A DNA stretch of 64,000 bases from Lota lota (GCA_026745465.1 JACYXH010000475.1:17501-81500), one strand, 5' to 3'; numbered from the stretch's first letter, positions 28,960 through 51,240 are shown. The notes: a model not told the origin generated them from the sequence alone. A program made the numbers and translations.

Positions 28960-29917
28960 AACCCGCAAGGGCTCATGGGGAAGTTTGAAGCCATTTCTTC
29001 TCGCGAGACAATCCAATACTTCCTGTTTCTTCGACCAGGTAAACCTCGCACATATCGTTCATAGCGCCACCCAAAGGCACTTTATCTATGCACTACTCAT
29101 TAATTTAGCCAGGTCATTATTTCACAATTCCTTAACATTTCCCATCCACATATCAAATTAGTTAATTAAATGTAGTCTTATTTTCTAAATATGACTTTAC
29201 ATACACAGAAGTGATAGTCATTATCCAGCACCAACACTTAGTTTAAAAAGTATTCATGTCCTACACATACATAACAGTATGAATTCCATATAAAGCCACC
29301 AAGCTCGAATTCCACTCTCAATTTATTATGAAAATATTAGTATTAGTATTTATTATTAATGTATGAAAATTAGATATACCCAAGCTCTTGAGTATAATTA
29401 TTATAACTTAACTGAACATTGGGTATATGTTGCTAGCTAGTTATCTTTCATATCTGCACATAAAGTACCCCTGCTCTTGTAATGCTTCATGGATTCGATT
29501 TTTCTTCCCAAGTCCAGTTCAAGTTGATTTTACTCAGCTCATCCTTTATTTTATCTTCATAACAAGTCCAGCACTCCAGATATAGTAATCTTCCGTACAT
29601 CTTCAGATCCCTTCAGAGTAACACCCCACTAATGAAAAGTCCACATTTTCCAGTGTTTTTGGTGAATTATGATATTTATCTTGGAACCACTATACTTTCA
29701 CAGATGAGACCTGTCCATTGCCCCTTTTCACATTGGTGTCATAGCACGCTAAACACTGATGCTGCTGCAAACAATATTGATTAAAAAATTCACATCAAGC
29801 TACTAGTTGTCTGTACAGGTGCTCTGGCATATCTATACATGAATTAGATGTGTATACCTTCCTTTTCTTAGTCATAACAAAAACACATAACATACATATT
29901 TTGAAGCCATACAGTCC
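28960..29917. other. spacer between hectd3 3' end and rps8 promoter
   Basis: AT-rich DNA without coding exons. The rps8 core promoter should lie at its low end. I see no repeat family I can name. Confidence 0.5.
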
Positions 29918-29923
29918 TTTATT
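29918..29923 (-). terminator. hectd3 poly(A) signal
   Basis: AATAAA on the minus strand about 113 bp after the hectd3 stop codon. Confidence 0.6.
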
Positions 29924-30035
29924 ATATACACAGTCATGAATAATTGGCAAAAATGTAGATATGGTGGTCATTTTGGCAAGTAATTCTGTGCGAGTGTGAA
30001 TATGGGTTCCCCTATATAGCCGCGAGGATGGGAGA

Positions 30036-38810
<8,775 letters not shown>

Positions 38811-39840
38811 GTCGGTGCTGTCAGCGGGTTACCCACCACCAGCAATGCAGCATTCACACTTAATAATACGGCGGCGAGGCGTCACCTGTCATGACTGTTT
38901 TCAGTTCGTGTTTGTTTCCCCGTAGTGTGGCAGCGGTTTCCCTTTTGGAGCAAGACAAAGCAGAACATTCGTTTGAATGAATCAGAGCTGGCATACATAT
39001 TATACGATGCACGACGCAAAGCAATGTGCGTCCCTGAGACTAGAGCAGGGCTGGTTTTACGATGACTAACGTTAATCTCACAACCTCATTCCCGTCTCTG
39101 GCTAGGGTCTAAAAGGGCGAAACGACTGTAAACTAATCATTCAGATTAACAATAGCGAGAAAAAGAATATATAGTAAAGCTGCCACCCATTGCCTTTCAC
39201 ACATTAGAACTATGAAGTAACGTTAGCTATCATTAACAAGCTTTTTCGCCCAACGTAAGCTAAGATCAGCTGCAAAACTCACGTCGTTATGTTAGTAAAA
39301 GCGAATGGCTTGACGCTGCTATAGTACATCAACGGTAAACACTTACCTACTATTGGACTTTCAACCATTAATGTTAACGTCGTCTACAGTTTATGGGTGT
39401 TTACAGGTAAGGTATTTGGTAAAGCAAAAGTATACGGAAGTAAGTTAGTCATTTATTTTGACCCTTTTTGTGATCCGTCATTCAAGTTTCAAAGTAAAAG
39501 TCTTTCACTACTATCTTTCATCCCTGTGCTTATCCATCCATTAATACTATCCAGTCTCAACATACAATACATTTGCAATATTGCAGTCATCGATTTTTAT
39601 TAATAACAAATGTCACATTTATTAGGATTTATTTTATTTTATTTTGAATAATGCATCATATAAATAAAATGTATAAAGTTAAAAATAAAATAATAAATAA
39701 ATCATGGTATAGAACCATTATTGTATCAAAAACAGACTGTAGAATGCTTAAACAAATGCATACACCTCCTCTTAATGCCATGTAATCCAATTGTAATCAT
39801 TGCTTATTCATGTTCTTTCTGATTCAACTTGAGTCAGGGC
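38811..39840. other. hectd3 5' flank and best4 3' flank
   Basis: About 1 kb between the hectd3 start codon and the best4 stop codon. It should hold the hectd3 promoter and the best4 3' UTR. Several AATAAA-type hexamers on the minus strand occur near 39,590-39,660. No further exon is visible. Confidence 0.5.
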
Positions 39841-42800
39841 TCAGACTTCATCGCCGCTCCCGTTAACGCAGTCATCCTCAACCGGGTGTGTCAAGCCTTC
39901 CAGCAAGGATGGGAGGCTTGCCCCTCGAATAATGCCCTTGCCCTTCTGCCAAACACTGTCCAGCCCGTCTTCCAGCAAGCCCCTGGGCTGAAGCATCTGA
40001 GTGTTAAAAGGTGGGTCCTGTGGCTGGTGAACCTGAAGATCCTCAGCGCTCATCCTGCACGATACACAGATGCCAGAAACATTATTACAGAAAACTGTGA
40101 AACTACTTAAGGCAATCAATTATGTTAATGACTGTCGCCAACTTCATAAAAAAACACCTGTGGATTTGGTTTAATTTGCACACTGGGAACATCCCACCGA
40201 AACATATGTGCCAAATAAGTAAGAAAATAAAAAGGAACAAACTGAGTTAGGGCTATATATTTGATGCATTCCTATGTTAACTTTATTAAGCACCAACAGT
40301 AAACACAAAACACTTTTTCTTTGTGAGGACTCTTTGTTTGTTTAGTTTTTTTTAAGTGCAAAAGAGACAATTCATTGTCTCCCACTGATGACCACTGAGT
40401 TGCACAGATGGAAAATCCCAGGTTTGTTAGAAAAAGCCCAAACCTGCATTATAAGTCACACATCATGTTATTTTATTAAAGGGCCGGTATTTGACCACCA
40501 GTTGTGGTATAATACCATTACAAGCCATTTCAAAATCTCCCTCCGATCACCCTCTTGTGACATCACAAGAGGGAGTGTCCGCCCAGATGTATGATGGCTA
40601 GATAACAGATCAGTCTACCAGCCAACCCAGTGGGGGCCAGTTCTGAACCTGGATTGTCCACCTCTGCTCAATTGGCGGGACAAAGACTAGAGCTGAACTG
40701 AACAACAATAGGGAGAGACCCATCGGTTCACCTCATGTCGTAGGTGGAGCCCTTGAAGGCGGGCGTCCGGGACTCAGCGGCGGTTGACTGGGTGTAAGGC
40801 ACGGAGAAGCCCGCCTGAGCCCAGTGCTTATCCTTCACCGTCGGGGGAAGGTTCTGGTACATGTCGTCCACGGCCAACATGGACACCTGGAATAAGAGTA
40901 GAGTGATGACACGGCACTGGAACCAAACCGCTCTCAAAATGCTCTGCTATGAAATAAAGGACTAAGAACCTTTCTGTCAGCGTTTCTGATATTTAATAAA
41001 AACATGAAAACATAATAATAAAACATTTATAAATAAAATAAACAACCTGAATGTTTCGGTCTATCAGCTGGTTGGTTTCAAAGTCGTCGTCATCCTCACC
41101 AAAGGGATTGATGATTAACTCGCCAACCTGTGTGGAACGGTCATGGCCTCATCAATGTATATGGGCTACCACTCTCATTACAGAAACATATGGTAGACAG
41201 CGCAAAGGTGTCCCCCCTTGTCTGCATATATATACCTACCTTGAGCCATCCGACGTAGAAGAAGAACTGGAGCAGTGTGAAAACGGGGACGTACAAGTCA
41301 ATCTTATGGTCTTCGCGGCCCATCTTATGGTCTTTATTGTCCTTCGGGTTTAGAAACTGCCGTCCGATTAGGCAGAAAGCAAAGAAGGAGTACACTGCAA
41401 CAGTCACGACCTTTGTAGAGAGAAGAAATTATATGAAGTCACAAATTTCATCGCAAAAAGGTCAATGGGTACAGCAAAAAATATATATACATTTCTTGCC
41501 CTAAGCTGAATCAACTCATGAATTTCAAAATTGCACAAAAACAAATCCAGAGAATTGGACTTAAAGGAAGGACTTTTACTTTGTGAACCAGGAAGTTCCA
41601 TCTGTGGGTATCAATCATCGAGCCTAAACATGTGATGCCTCCCAATGGCCACCAGAGTATTCCAGAAGTGCTTATCTTCTTTTTTCTTTTTTATTACGCA
41701 TTGTCTCAGAGCGTCGTACATACCTGCGTGTAGACCAGAGGAATGCTGATCCAGTCATAGTGGAACAAGAGGCTACATTTGGCTCTGTATTTATTGAGCT
41801 CCTGTGAACACAGCAGATTATGGTTTTAACGTAGGCCTACTTTATTTTTTTTAATGATATATTATCTTATATTGTGTATGTTATAAATGTTTATATTTCC
41901 TTTTTGCATGTCATTTCTCCCTATTTAATAAACAATACTAGATCACACTAGGCCAGCATTGATTAATTAATAGACTGAAAACGTATTGTCAACAGTCATA
42001 AACAGTATTGTGTACGTTGTTACATTAATTTTTCCAATTTGAAGGGGAAAAAACGTACTTCCATGAGGAGTTTTAGTGCAACGTCGTTCCTGACTCGACC
42101 CTCTTCTCTGGCTTCGGCTGCCAGGTTGGAGAACCACGTGAGCGGCATCCAGTACTTGTTGAAATCAGAGTTCAGGGACTCCAGCTTTTCCAGATCCTTT
42201 GCTGTCATAAACCCTGCGTATACATGGCGATTTTTAATCGATTTGCAGTCCGAAGCCATGCATCGTGATTCGTGGCCATGGGACATTTTCGATTTTGAAA
42301 AAGAGTATTATTACAGTCAACAATGCAAAGGCAATTAAGAGGCTAAGCTCATTTTAGAACCGTATCAGAATAATTTAATAATATTTAACCGAAAACGTTT
42401 CAGAAATCATACAGCCTATTTCCTATGATGAGAAATGATGATTAAATATATATCGTGAATACTGATTTAGCAAGCTTATAGACAGCAGCTGCCGGCTCCT
42501 CACCAGCGTCTACAATGTGCTCCAAGGAAGGGAACCGCTTGCGGACCCTCGTGCTGATGGAGCACAGGATGAGGACAGACGACAGGTTGGCGTATCTCAT
42601 CAGCGTGCGCCGCAGCAGGCGTCCTCGCTCGTCCACGCCGTGCACGTTCCCAGACACCACCATCATCAAGTTGTCGGGCAGCGGGAAGCTCGTGTACTGA
42701 CCCCACCATCGGTTGAAAGCCAAGGTCACGTAAAATCCTGTTGAGGTTGTAGTTGTTTTGATAGGGCCGTACATTTTTTTTTAAATGATTTAATCAAATA

Positions 42801-43326
42801 ATAATTTGAATTATATTTCATTCAAGTAAATACTCGAATGCAATTTCGAGTAGGCCTGCTTAGAAAAAGTCAAAACGTTTAAAAAAAAGTTAACAAAAAA
42901 AAGACAAAAGTAATTTAATTTATTACTGATCTATGGAGTGAATTAAGACACTTTGGTGGAACAATTGAGTTGTGCTTACCCAGCACAAAAGACACTGGGA
43001 TGAAGTTGGTGTTGGTGAAATGATCACAGTAGAGGGCTATGCGCTCAAACTGTTCCTGTTGTCTCGATGTCAGCATACATCTACACACAGAAGAGATCAA
43101 GTGCTCAATGCTAAATTTGGACAAAAGGGTCAGCATGTCTAAAACAAACAAAAATACATGATCCATGGTTTTACCTGTAAAAGACACTGACAAAGGCGTA
43201 CAACCCACAGAACACCAGGAGTTCCTTGTAAAGCAGCCGGTAGATACTCCCTTTCCATCTGAAGAGGAGCTTGGAGAAGCCACCGAATCGAGCGTTGGCC
43301 ACCTCTAAGGAGTAGGACACCGTCAT
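39841..43326 (-). CDS. best4: bestrophin-4, calcium-activated chloride channel
   Basis: A pentameric plasma-membrane anion channel gated by calcium. Nine coding exons join in phase: 43,326-43,175, 43,080-42,980, 42,737-42,504, 42,213-42,059, 41,801-41,724, 41,410-41,240, 41,127-41,047, 40,886-40,732 and 40,054-39,841. They give 446 residues. The N-terminus [19 protein letters not shown], the [20 protein letters not shown] block and the acidic calcium clasp [13 protein letters not shown] are intact. Residues such as HIVDAG, SDFNKYW and RMSAEDLQV favour BEST4 over BEST1-3, and human BEST4 neighbours RPS8. The CAG/TAG acceptor just above the ATG implies a separate 5' UTR exon. The tail is shorter than in human BEST4. 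Confidence 0.93.
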
Positions 43327-43446
43327 GGCCAGAACTCCTAGAAAACATCAAGACCCACTTCACACAAACACTGAATATAGGCTATTGGTTGCCAAATATA
43401 CTAGAAACAGCTGTCTTACAAAGGATGAGGCTGAGATTAATCTTAC

Positions 43447-43495
43447 CTGCTAGCTCTACCGTTTGACAACATGAGTTGTTCCCTGTGGTGTCTTT
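43447..43495 (-). other. candidate best4 non-coding first exon
   Basis: A GTAAGA donor at 43,446-43,441 follows a short stretch ending GTAGAGCTAGCAG. It would splice to the acceptor TTTCTAG just above the best4 start codon. The 5' limit is a guess. Confidence 0.4.
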
Positions 43496-43932
43496 TTAAA
43501 CCTCCCTGTCAGATTGTCATGATCTGTAATACATCAGTCACAGTTTATTGCCTGGGAAACAGTGAATCACTAAAAGTTCTACAATCAGCTGTTAGTTATA
43601 GTATTAGCCAATAATAGGAGAACATTTTTATGTTTTAATAACTCATACCAGTATGAAGCAATTTTTGGCACTGAATTTATTTATTATTTATTTGTATCAG
43701 GAATGTCTGTTAAAGTATGTTAATATGTTACACATTTAATTTCCATTTATTTGTATGAGTAGGCATAACAAAAGATGTACCTCTGTTTTTCCAATCTAAA
43801 TAAGTTGTTGGAATGAATGCACCACAGTGGCGATTTAGCACCAAGCACTTACCTCATGGTTAGGGCTATAGAAATGACAGTGATAACATTGAAAGTTGAT
43901 TGAGAACAACATGTCATATAGTAGGCTGTATG

Positions 43933-43933
<1 letters not shown>

Positions 43934-44000
<67 letters not shown>
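43934..44000. repeat. (AC)n microsatellite
   Basis: Pure AC repeat of about 66 bp. Confidence 0.97.
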
Positions 44001-44001
<1 letters not shown>

Positions 44002-44659
44002 ACCAACACCCTGGGTTTATCATTGGCCAACCATTCCATCTGTCTTATTTGTTCTTCACATCGTTTTTCCTGTCAAACTCAGAGCTTCCTTCTCTTGGAC
44101 AGTTTAATTATCCTCTGCAGTTTGCCTATCCTGACAGTGGATATTTATGTGGGCAATCCATCCTTCTTCATCCTCTGATTAGTCGACACACCATCAGAGA
44201 TTTCCCTGTTCCCTTAATGGACCCCTACATAGATGTGCAGAATTATAAGAAGACGATAGTCTTTCTACAGTGCAGTTTATATTCTAAACACAAGATGGCG
44301 CTGGTGAAATCTGATGTGATCTGGTATAATGTGTAAAGGTGATGTATAGGTTATTATTTTATAAATATAAATATATTCAAACCTTTAAATATATCAGTAA
44401 GATATCATATATCTACATCTGTTCATTTGTTCATATTTTAGATTGGATGTCATTATAGCTATGTCAATAAATGCCACATCCATGGATATATTTTTACATC
44501 CATAAATAGTTGGATGACCAACCAGACAACAATTTGATATTTGGTAACACTTAATTTGATAGGGTGAGCATAAAATTGGTATTATACTGTCATAGCCATG
44601 ACACCCTGTCTTGATCATGATGTCTTTAAGAATGTTGATGACTGTGATATTTAACGCCA

Positions 44660-44905
44660 AGTTGACATTGTTTGAGATGTCTTTGTTAGAACAACTTGAC
44701 ATTAAACAAGACAATATAAACTGTCAATGTCTTTGTTATGACAGCTTGATATTAACTAAGACAACATAACCTGTCAATGTCTTTATATGTTAACATTCAT
44801 AAGTGGTTGGTTTTAATGGCCTCATGACAGCCAATGTCAAAACAGGTTATGTTGTCTCGGTTAATGCAAAGTTGTCATAACAAAGACATCTCAAACAGTG
44901 TCTAC
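44660..44905. mobile_element. MITE-like inverted repeat
   Basis: Two tandem units beginning ATGTCTTTGTTA at about 44,670 and 44,730 reappear in inverse orientation at about 44,833-44,899 (TAACAAAGACAT). Arms are roughly 60 bp with a spacer. This is the form of a non-autonomous DNA transposon with long terminal inverted repeats. The exact ends and target duplications are not clear. Confidence 0.5.
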
Positions 44906-45890
44906 TTTGCGTTGAAAAATACCTAGTTGACCCAGTGACACTAATGATTAACAGTCTTAGACATTCAGACTCCTTTATGTCATGACAGGTCTCATGGTTG
45001 TGTCAGGTCAGTCTGATGCACAGCCCTTCAAATAAACTACTACCCTAGTTGCATTTGTGCTTGTCCATGTTCACAAAGTGTGGTGGTGGTGATTGTGGTG
45101 GACTTTATTGAGTAACATACCAATGATTGGCTCTTTAACACCATGAGTAGTGTGTCTTTGTAATATAGAACAAACATACTCTGTGGGAAGAGAGAGCCAC
45201 AAACTGTTTTTGGAAAGTTTCAGGAAGGCAGTTTTGTGCTGATTGTTAATGTAACCCAACGCTATAATTACAGTCCCTCACAGTACGCGAACCAGTGACG
45301 GCATTCAGGTATAACTGGATTAGACTGGATTAAGATATTTTACTACCATATCTTTTTTTTATTTAGACCACAATCGTATATCAGAGTGAACATAGTTATT
45401 TGAGCCAACAAAGTCTTTCTTTTTTGTTTATAAGATCTCTTCATATAGTCTATTTTATATATTTGTTTATCATTTCTGCATTTATTTCTGTGAAAGCACA
45501 CTGATATGTTTAATAGACAATTAACGATCACATCACTATCAATTCCAAATCAGGGACAGAAATGCTACAAAAACCTTTATTTTAGAAATATATTTAGGGA
45601 AACGTACAAAACAAAAGAACATGAACAAAGCTAAAACCCATTGGTCCATGAAAAAAAATGCAATAATTTATAGTCAAATAGATTAAATGAGTCAAAATGA
45701 AATTAGGGGAATCTTGAGACATTAATTTTAACAAAATGGCCAAAAAACGGAAAGGATTTAAATGTATGTGTGCACAATAATCAATAAGCTTACACAACCA
45801 CAATGCTTGGCAAATACAACCCCTACATCCAAGCTAACAATAGTGCATTCTGCACTGTTGATTAGCCCCCAGTGTGTGGTCAAAAGGCAC

Positions 45891-45990
45891 TGAATGTACC
45901 AGCCTTCTGTACTGTAAGGGGGGTGGAAGGTTTGAAGGTTTGAATGTACCAGCCTTCTGTACTGTAAGGGGGGTGGAAGGTTTGAAGGTT
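45891..45990. repeat. perfect 50-bp tandem duplication
   Basis: Two identical 50-bp units, each starting TGAATGTACCAGCC and ending TTTGAAGGTT. Identity suggests a recent event or an assembly duplication. Confidence 0.95.
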
Positions 45991-46427
45991 TGTCACCACA
46001 ACTCAGGCCCCGGTGTGATTGACATTGAAGGACGTTGATCTGGAAAAACCGGTGTGGATGTTAATTGAAATGAAATAAGGTCAGAGAAGTGCAGGTTTGT
46101 TTTGCCTGGGTTAATGGAATATGAGCTATACAGAAATGTTAAATACATTCAACGTTGAAACCTCTTACTGAAACATTCAGTGCAAAAAATAAACCTGAGC
46201 TGTCTTCAAAATGAGCCGTTAGCAGTTTTGAAAAGGTAGACTCTATTTGTCAAATGTCACTCTGACTGCTGCTCAGGTCGCAATGGAAAAGCACAGGATT
46301 CATTCACTCCCTATCACACACACACATTGTGTCTTTTCTCCACCCCCAATAGCTAGAGAAACACATGCAAAGACACACAAGAAGCACACACATCACAATG
46401 CAATGTACAAGGAAGTGATACGCAAAC

Positions 46428-46669
46428 ACACACATACACACACCAACACACACACACACACACACACACATGCACACACACACATGCACACACGTGCACA
46501 CACACACACGTGCACACACACACACACAAACATACACTCAGACAGATACACAAACACACACACACACTTACACAAACGTACACACCCATGCAAACACACA
46601 CACATACACACATATACAAACAAACACACATACACACACACACACACTCACTCACTCACTCACAATGCA
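46428..46669. repeat. (CA)n-rich low-complexity block
   Basis: About 240 bp of CA repeats with scattered substitutions, ending about 28 bp before the stop codon of the LRR gene. It probably falls in that gene's 3' UTR. Confidence 0.9.
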
Positions 46670-46696
46670 CACACACAGTCCCATCCCGGGGGGAGG

Positions 46697-48214
46697 TCAG
46701 GTGAGGTCGACGCTCTCGTATTCGCCGTGGTCCGAGTCCCCCAGGTCCATGCCTGGCAGCAGGCTGTAATACTCCGTAGACTGCACCAGGTACGCCTTCT
46801 CCCGATTGGCCGAGTCCTTCAGCACCTCGCTCACGCTCACCACGTCGTCCAGCTCCGCCCTCCGGCCGCTGCCCTCACCGTCTCCCCCCTCGCCGTCTCC
46901 GCCCTCGCCTCCGTCTCCACCCGCCACCGCGTTCCCCGGCAGTCCGAGGCCGCTCCCCCCTTCCTCTGTGGAGGTGACGGAGGTGCGGGAGTCGCGTGAG
47001 GAGGAGCCCATCTTAGCCTCCACCTCCACCTCCTCGTAGATGTCCCTGGTGCTGCTGAGCAGGGCGGAGGCGGGGCGGAGCAGCAGCTGGTTCTTCAGGA
47101 TCCCGCCCCCTCTCTCGGGGCTGCCCGTGGTCGGGGCGCCGCCGGTGAGCCAGGGGTCGCCGTTGGTGCCGGTCCGACGCTTTTTCTGCAGGCGGTCGCG
47201 GCCGGCCGGGTCCTTCTGGTTCTGCTTACTCTTCCTCTTCTTGGAGCCGAAGGTGGCGTCCTTCCTCCTCTTGTGCTTCCTCCCGCAGCACCAGCAGAGC
47301 AGCAGGCCCGCGAGGAGGAGGAGCGGGAGGAGGATGAAGAGCGCCGTCAGACCCGGGGGCTGACACACGGCGGCGGGGGTCAGAGAGCGGACGGACGCCC
47401 CCTCCAGCTTCCGGGGCGAGGCGCACGTCAGGTTTCCCGCCGGGCCTGTCGGGCCACCGCCGCCGATGCCGAAGACGGTCCCGTTGACCCCCGTCGCCGT
47501 GGCGACCACCAGGAGCTCCACCAGGCTACAGGAGCAGTCCCAGGGGTTGTGGTCCAGCTCCAGGCTCCTCAGATGGGGCATCCTGAGCACGGAGGACACC
47601 GGCTCCAGGGACCGCAGCCGGTTCCCCCCTAGGTCCAGGCGACGCAGGTCCTCTGAGCCCCGGAGCAGGCCCTCGGGGACCTCCAGCAGCTGGTTCCAGC
47701 CCAGGTCCAGCACCTGCAGGCTGGGCTGCTGGGCCAGGAAGTCCTCGGGCAGCGTCACCAGTCTGTTGTGGTGCAGATGGACTTCTTTGAGTTGAGTCGC
47801 GGCGCCGGCGAAGCTCAGTTCAATGTGAGTGATGTTACAGTAGGACAGGTCCAGTATCTTCAGCCGATGGCGGCTGTCGTTGTTGCTGTTGATGCCAAAC
47901 CCGGGCCAGGACACTCGACCCAGCACGGAGCCGGAGTAGTTGAGACAGCAGGCCTCTCTGGGTATCTCCGCCGGGAGACGGGTAACCACGGTGGCCCTTG
48001 GACAGACGCAGCCCTGGGTGAGGCCATGCTGAGTGCATGTGATAAGACCCAGCAGCGGCAACAGGAGACCCCAGCGGCATGTTTGCTCTGGGAGGAAATC
48101 AGACACAAAACACAGCAGACCATGTGAATGAGTTATAGTAAACTGACAGGGGGTGCATCTGTTTCTCCACTACTTGCTCCACCACTGCTTTTTTTTAAAT
48201 ATCTTCCACCACCT

Positions 48215-48252
<38 letters not shown>

Positions 48253-48398
48253 GCTCTCTCTGTCTCTTTTTCTCTCTCACACACACACACACCATCTCTC
48301 TCTCTAACTCTCTCTCTCTCTCTCACATGCACACACACCATCTCTCTCTGTAACTCTCTCATTTTCTCACACACACACACACAAACAGACACACACAC

Positions 48399-48452
<54 letters not shown>

Positions 48453-48453
48453 T

Positions 48454-48495
<42 letters not shown>

Positions 48496-48946
48496 CACCC
48501 ACAACCAGATGGCGTTCACCTCTACCAGAGACCTGCATAAGTTGATGGGAACCTGCGCCTAGCAACAAACACTCTGGAAGCCTGGTTGTTGTTACTGGCG
48601 TTGGCGTTGTCATGGTGACAGGTACGTTTAGGGAACAGGAGTCCAACTCAGAAGATATCATGGGAGCGGGGACAGGTGCTAACACCTGCTCACTTGTTTA
48701 GTAGTCGGTTGAACCATATATTTTCAACTGCTCGTTTAAAAAAAAATAAAACTAATAATGCTAATGATTATAGAACCAGATATGGAAATGTCAAATGGGT
48801 GACTGACTCTTTTTATATATTGTTTGTTTATTTATGTGTATGAATTTATTTCAAGAGTGGAGAGAAATTGCTTACATACAACGGTCAATTTAAAGAAGGT
48901 CTACACCGACATGACTTCCTGTTGTAGTGGACAGGAAGTCCCCATT

Positions 48947-49023
<77 letters not shown>

Positions 49024-50108
49024 TATTGGGATGACCTCATACGTTTGCTCCCTCTCCACCCTGATGAGGTCGTTGGAAAGCTGCATTACAGTAAAGTTGA
49101 AAGGAGGGGTGCAGTGTGTGTGTGTGTGTGTGGGGAGGGGAGATTAGGGGCAGATGGGCTTTGGACAAGAGTTAGGAGTGATCATCGGACACAATCCCCA
49201 TCATTAGCACTAAGGGTCAAAGTGTTACTACTACAGAGACGATGAGGGCCACAGTGCAAAAAGCACTTACACAAGATGTGGATGTACGACCCAACCATAA
49301 CCATGTAATTCCTATTGTAAAGGATAATCACCTTTATTGTGGTAAGAAATGTAGATACCTATACAGTCAATGAGAGCAATTAATGACAATCAAAGACAGC
49401 TGGGCCAAAATGAGATACCTGTGAGTTCTTTCTCTTGTAGCATGTGAGGGTTAGTTTATGATTGGTTGGTTAAAAGATGACAGGTATAACTATATTCTTT
49501 TAGGCTTTAACATTGTAACAATGCTTTGCTGAATAGGCCTACACACAACAGAGTTTTAGAGGAAATTACCATTAAATGGCATTGCATCTCGAAGTTTCTG
49601 GTCTTACACGCCATGTTAGACCACTGACTTAACTACTGTAATGTACATTTAAATGGGAGATTTGAGTTGATTATTATTTTCTTATTCTATTCTATTCTAT
49701 CTTATCTATCTTATCAGTAGCAAAGAAAGAAAGGAAGGCTGTTTGCATGCAACATGAGAACAGATACAATCTATCACTTTAGCAACAACATAAATACAAT
49801 GATAAAGCACATGTTTTGGCTTATACTCTCAAACAAAAACACTTGTCATACTTTAAAACAACCATGTTTGGAAGGCTATTGCTACTTGTCTGTTGATTGA
49901 TAACAATTCTTAGTCCGTTAACCATGGCGACGTGGTGTAAAGGTTAACTTTATTGATAACCTGTTACTTCAACCCCCACTCCCCGATGATAAGCTTTGCG
50001 TAACTCGTCGGTAGACGATGCGACATGCGAGGGCAAGGCGAACATGCAAACTTTGATAAAATACATTCTAACTCAGTGGAATTCGAAATTGGATTCAATC
50101 AATCGCTA

Positions 50109-50175
<67 letters not shown>

Positions 50176-50311
50176 AACTCCCGCGCACGCATGGCTGTGT
50201 TTGTTTGAATCCACTCAAGCCGTAAACCTTACTAGTTTTTTCTACATCAGCAACGGCCCGCCAACCCTTGTTATCCAAACAGTGGCTTGCTTGGGAACGT
50301 CTCCTCTTGAA

Positions 50312-50374
<63 letters not shown>

Positions 50375-50738
50375 TGTACGCGTGCGTGCATGTAGTTGTG
50401 TGTGTGTGCGTGCGTGCGTGCGTGTAAAATGAAGATTTTATTCTGGAGCACCCATGATCTCACTCTGTAACAATGCTGCTCGCTACATCCTCCCAGCAGC
50501 CTATAGTTTCAGAGATAACGGCCCTTTGCTCTTCATTGTCGTTTAAGACATGTTTTTTTTCATGTCATTTTTTTAAATGTCAAGGCTGCTGATTAATAAT
50601 GACCAAAAATAAACCGTATATAAATCACGACCTACTAAATACTCATTTAGTATCAATAATAATTTTACATGAAAAGTTGCCCTAACACGCACTATGAATT
50701 ACAACGTATTTTAAGTCGGTCTTACCTTTGATTGCCAT
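46697..50738 (-). CDS. leucine-rich-repeat type I membrane protein
   Basis: Two coding exons, 50,738-50,726 (ATG plus 10 bases, GTAAG donor) and 48,087-46,697 (CCTCCCAG acceptor), join to 467 residues. The short first exon completes a clean signal peptide (about residues 1-29, core [12 protein letters not shown]). An LRRNT cysteine cluster (GCVCP...ACC) follows, then about four leucine-rich repeats (about 81-185), an LRRCT (NPWDCSCS...NLTC...VC), one membrane span (about 251-272, [18 protein letters not shown]), a basic juxtamembrane stretch (RKHKRRKD) and a long Ser/Gly/Glu-rich tail with tyrosine motifs IYEEVEVE and GEYESVDLT. This is the plan of adhesion or receptor-modulating LRR proteins such as the LRRC/LRRTM groups. 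I cannot assign the orthologue. High GC and a CA repeat at its 3' end set it apart from its surroundings. Confidence 0.8.
48221..48499. repeat. mixed CT and CA repeats
   Basis: Alternating blocks of CT and CA dinucleotides in the intron of the LRR gene, starting about 130 bp upstream of its main exon. Confidence 0.93.
48950..49019. repeat. (AG)n microsatellite
   Basis: About 70 bp of pure AG in the LRR gene intron. Confidence 0.95.
50110..50171. repeat. (AC)n microsatellite
   Basis: About 60 bp of AC. A GT run of similar length follows about 140 bp downstream. Confidence 0.95.
50314..50371. repeat. (GT)n microsatellite
   Basis: About 58 bp of GT, inverted relative to the AC run at 50,110. 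Confidence 0.95.
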
Positions 50739-50937
50739 GCCAGCAACCTGTTGCTCTCCCCGCTATAAATTCCCCATGAGAGTTGACGCGCTAGTTTATG
50801 TTTTAAACATGGAGGGTGAACGGCTTCGGCGCATCACTTTAACTACAACACCACTCCTGAATGTCGTTTGAAGGGTGTGTCGCTCCCTCCGCTCACTGTT
50901 GAACTCAAAGTGGAATGTGGAAATTCAGCTTCCCGTG

Positions 50938-50972
<35 letters not shown>

Positions 50973-51146
50973 TTACGCCCTGGCATATCCATTTACTGTG
51001 CTCAATTCAAAACGCACAGGTTGCAGACTAACTTGTTGTTGATGTGCGATGAGGTTGCGCCATCTGCTGGATGAGCGCTGTATAGTTTCTCTGAAACCGG
51101 GGTCTTAATATAGGACTCATATGGCTTGGTGTAAATAATTCCATTA

Positions 51147-51240
<94 letters not shown>

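Larger units (their letters stand above)
43496..46696. other. intergenic: CA repeats, MITE-like palindrome, 50-bp duplication
   Basis: No coding exon is supported between best4 and the LRR gene. The region contains a pure AC run, an inverted-repeat element, a perfect 50-bp tandem duplication and a CA-rich block next to the LRR gene stop codon, listed separately. Confidence 0.6.

Noticed and set aside
39829-40110. Plus-strand frame antisense to the best4 last exon
   Set aside because: It is a shadow of the real minus-strand coding exon, which has correct acceptor phase and family similarity.
46247-46999. 250-codon plus-strand frame
   Set aside because: Half is CA-repeat and the rest is antisense to the LRR gene tail.
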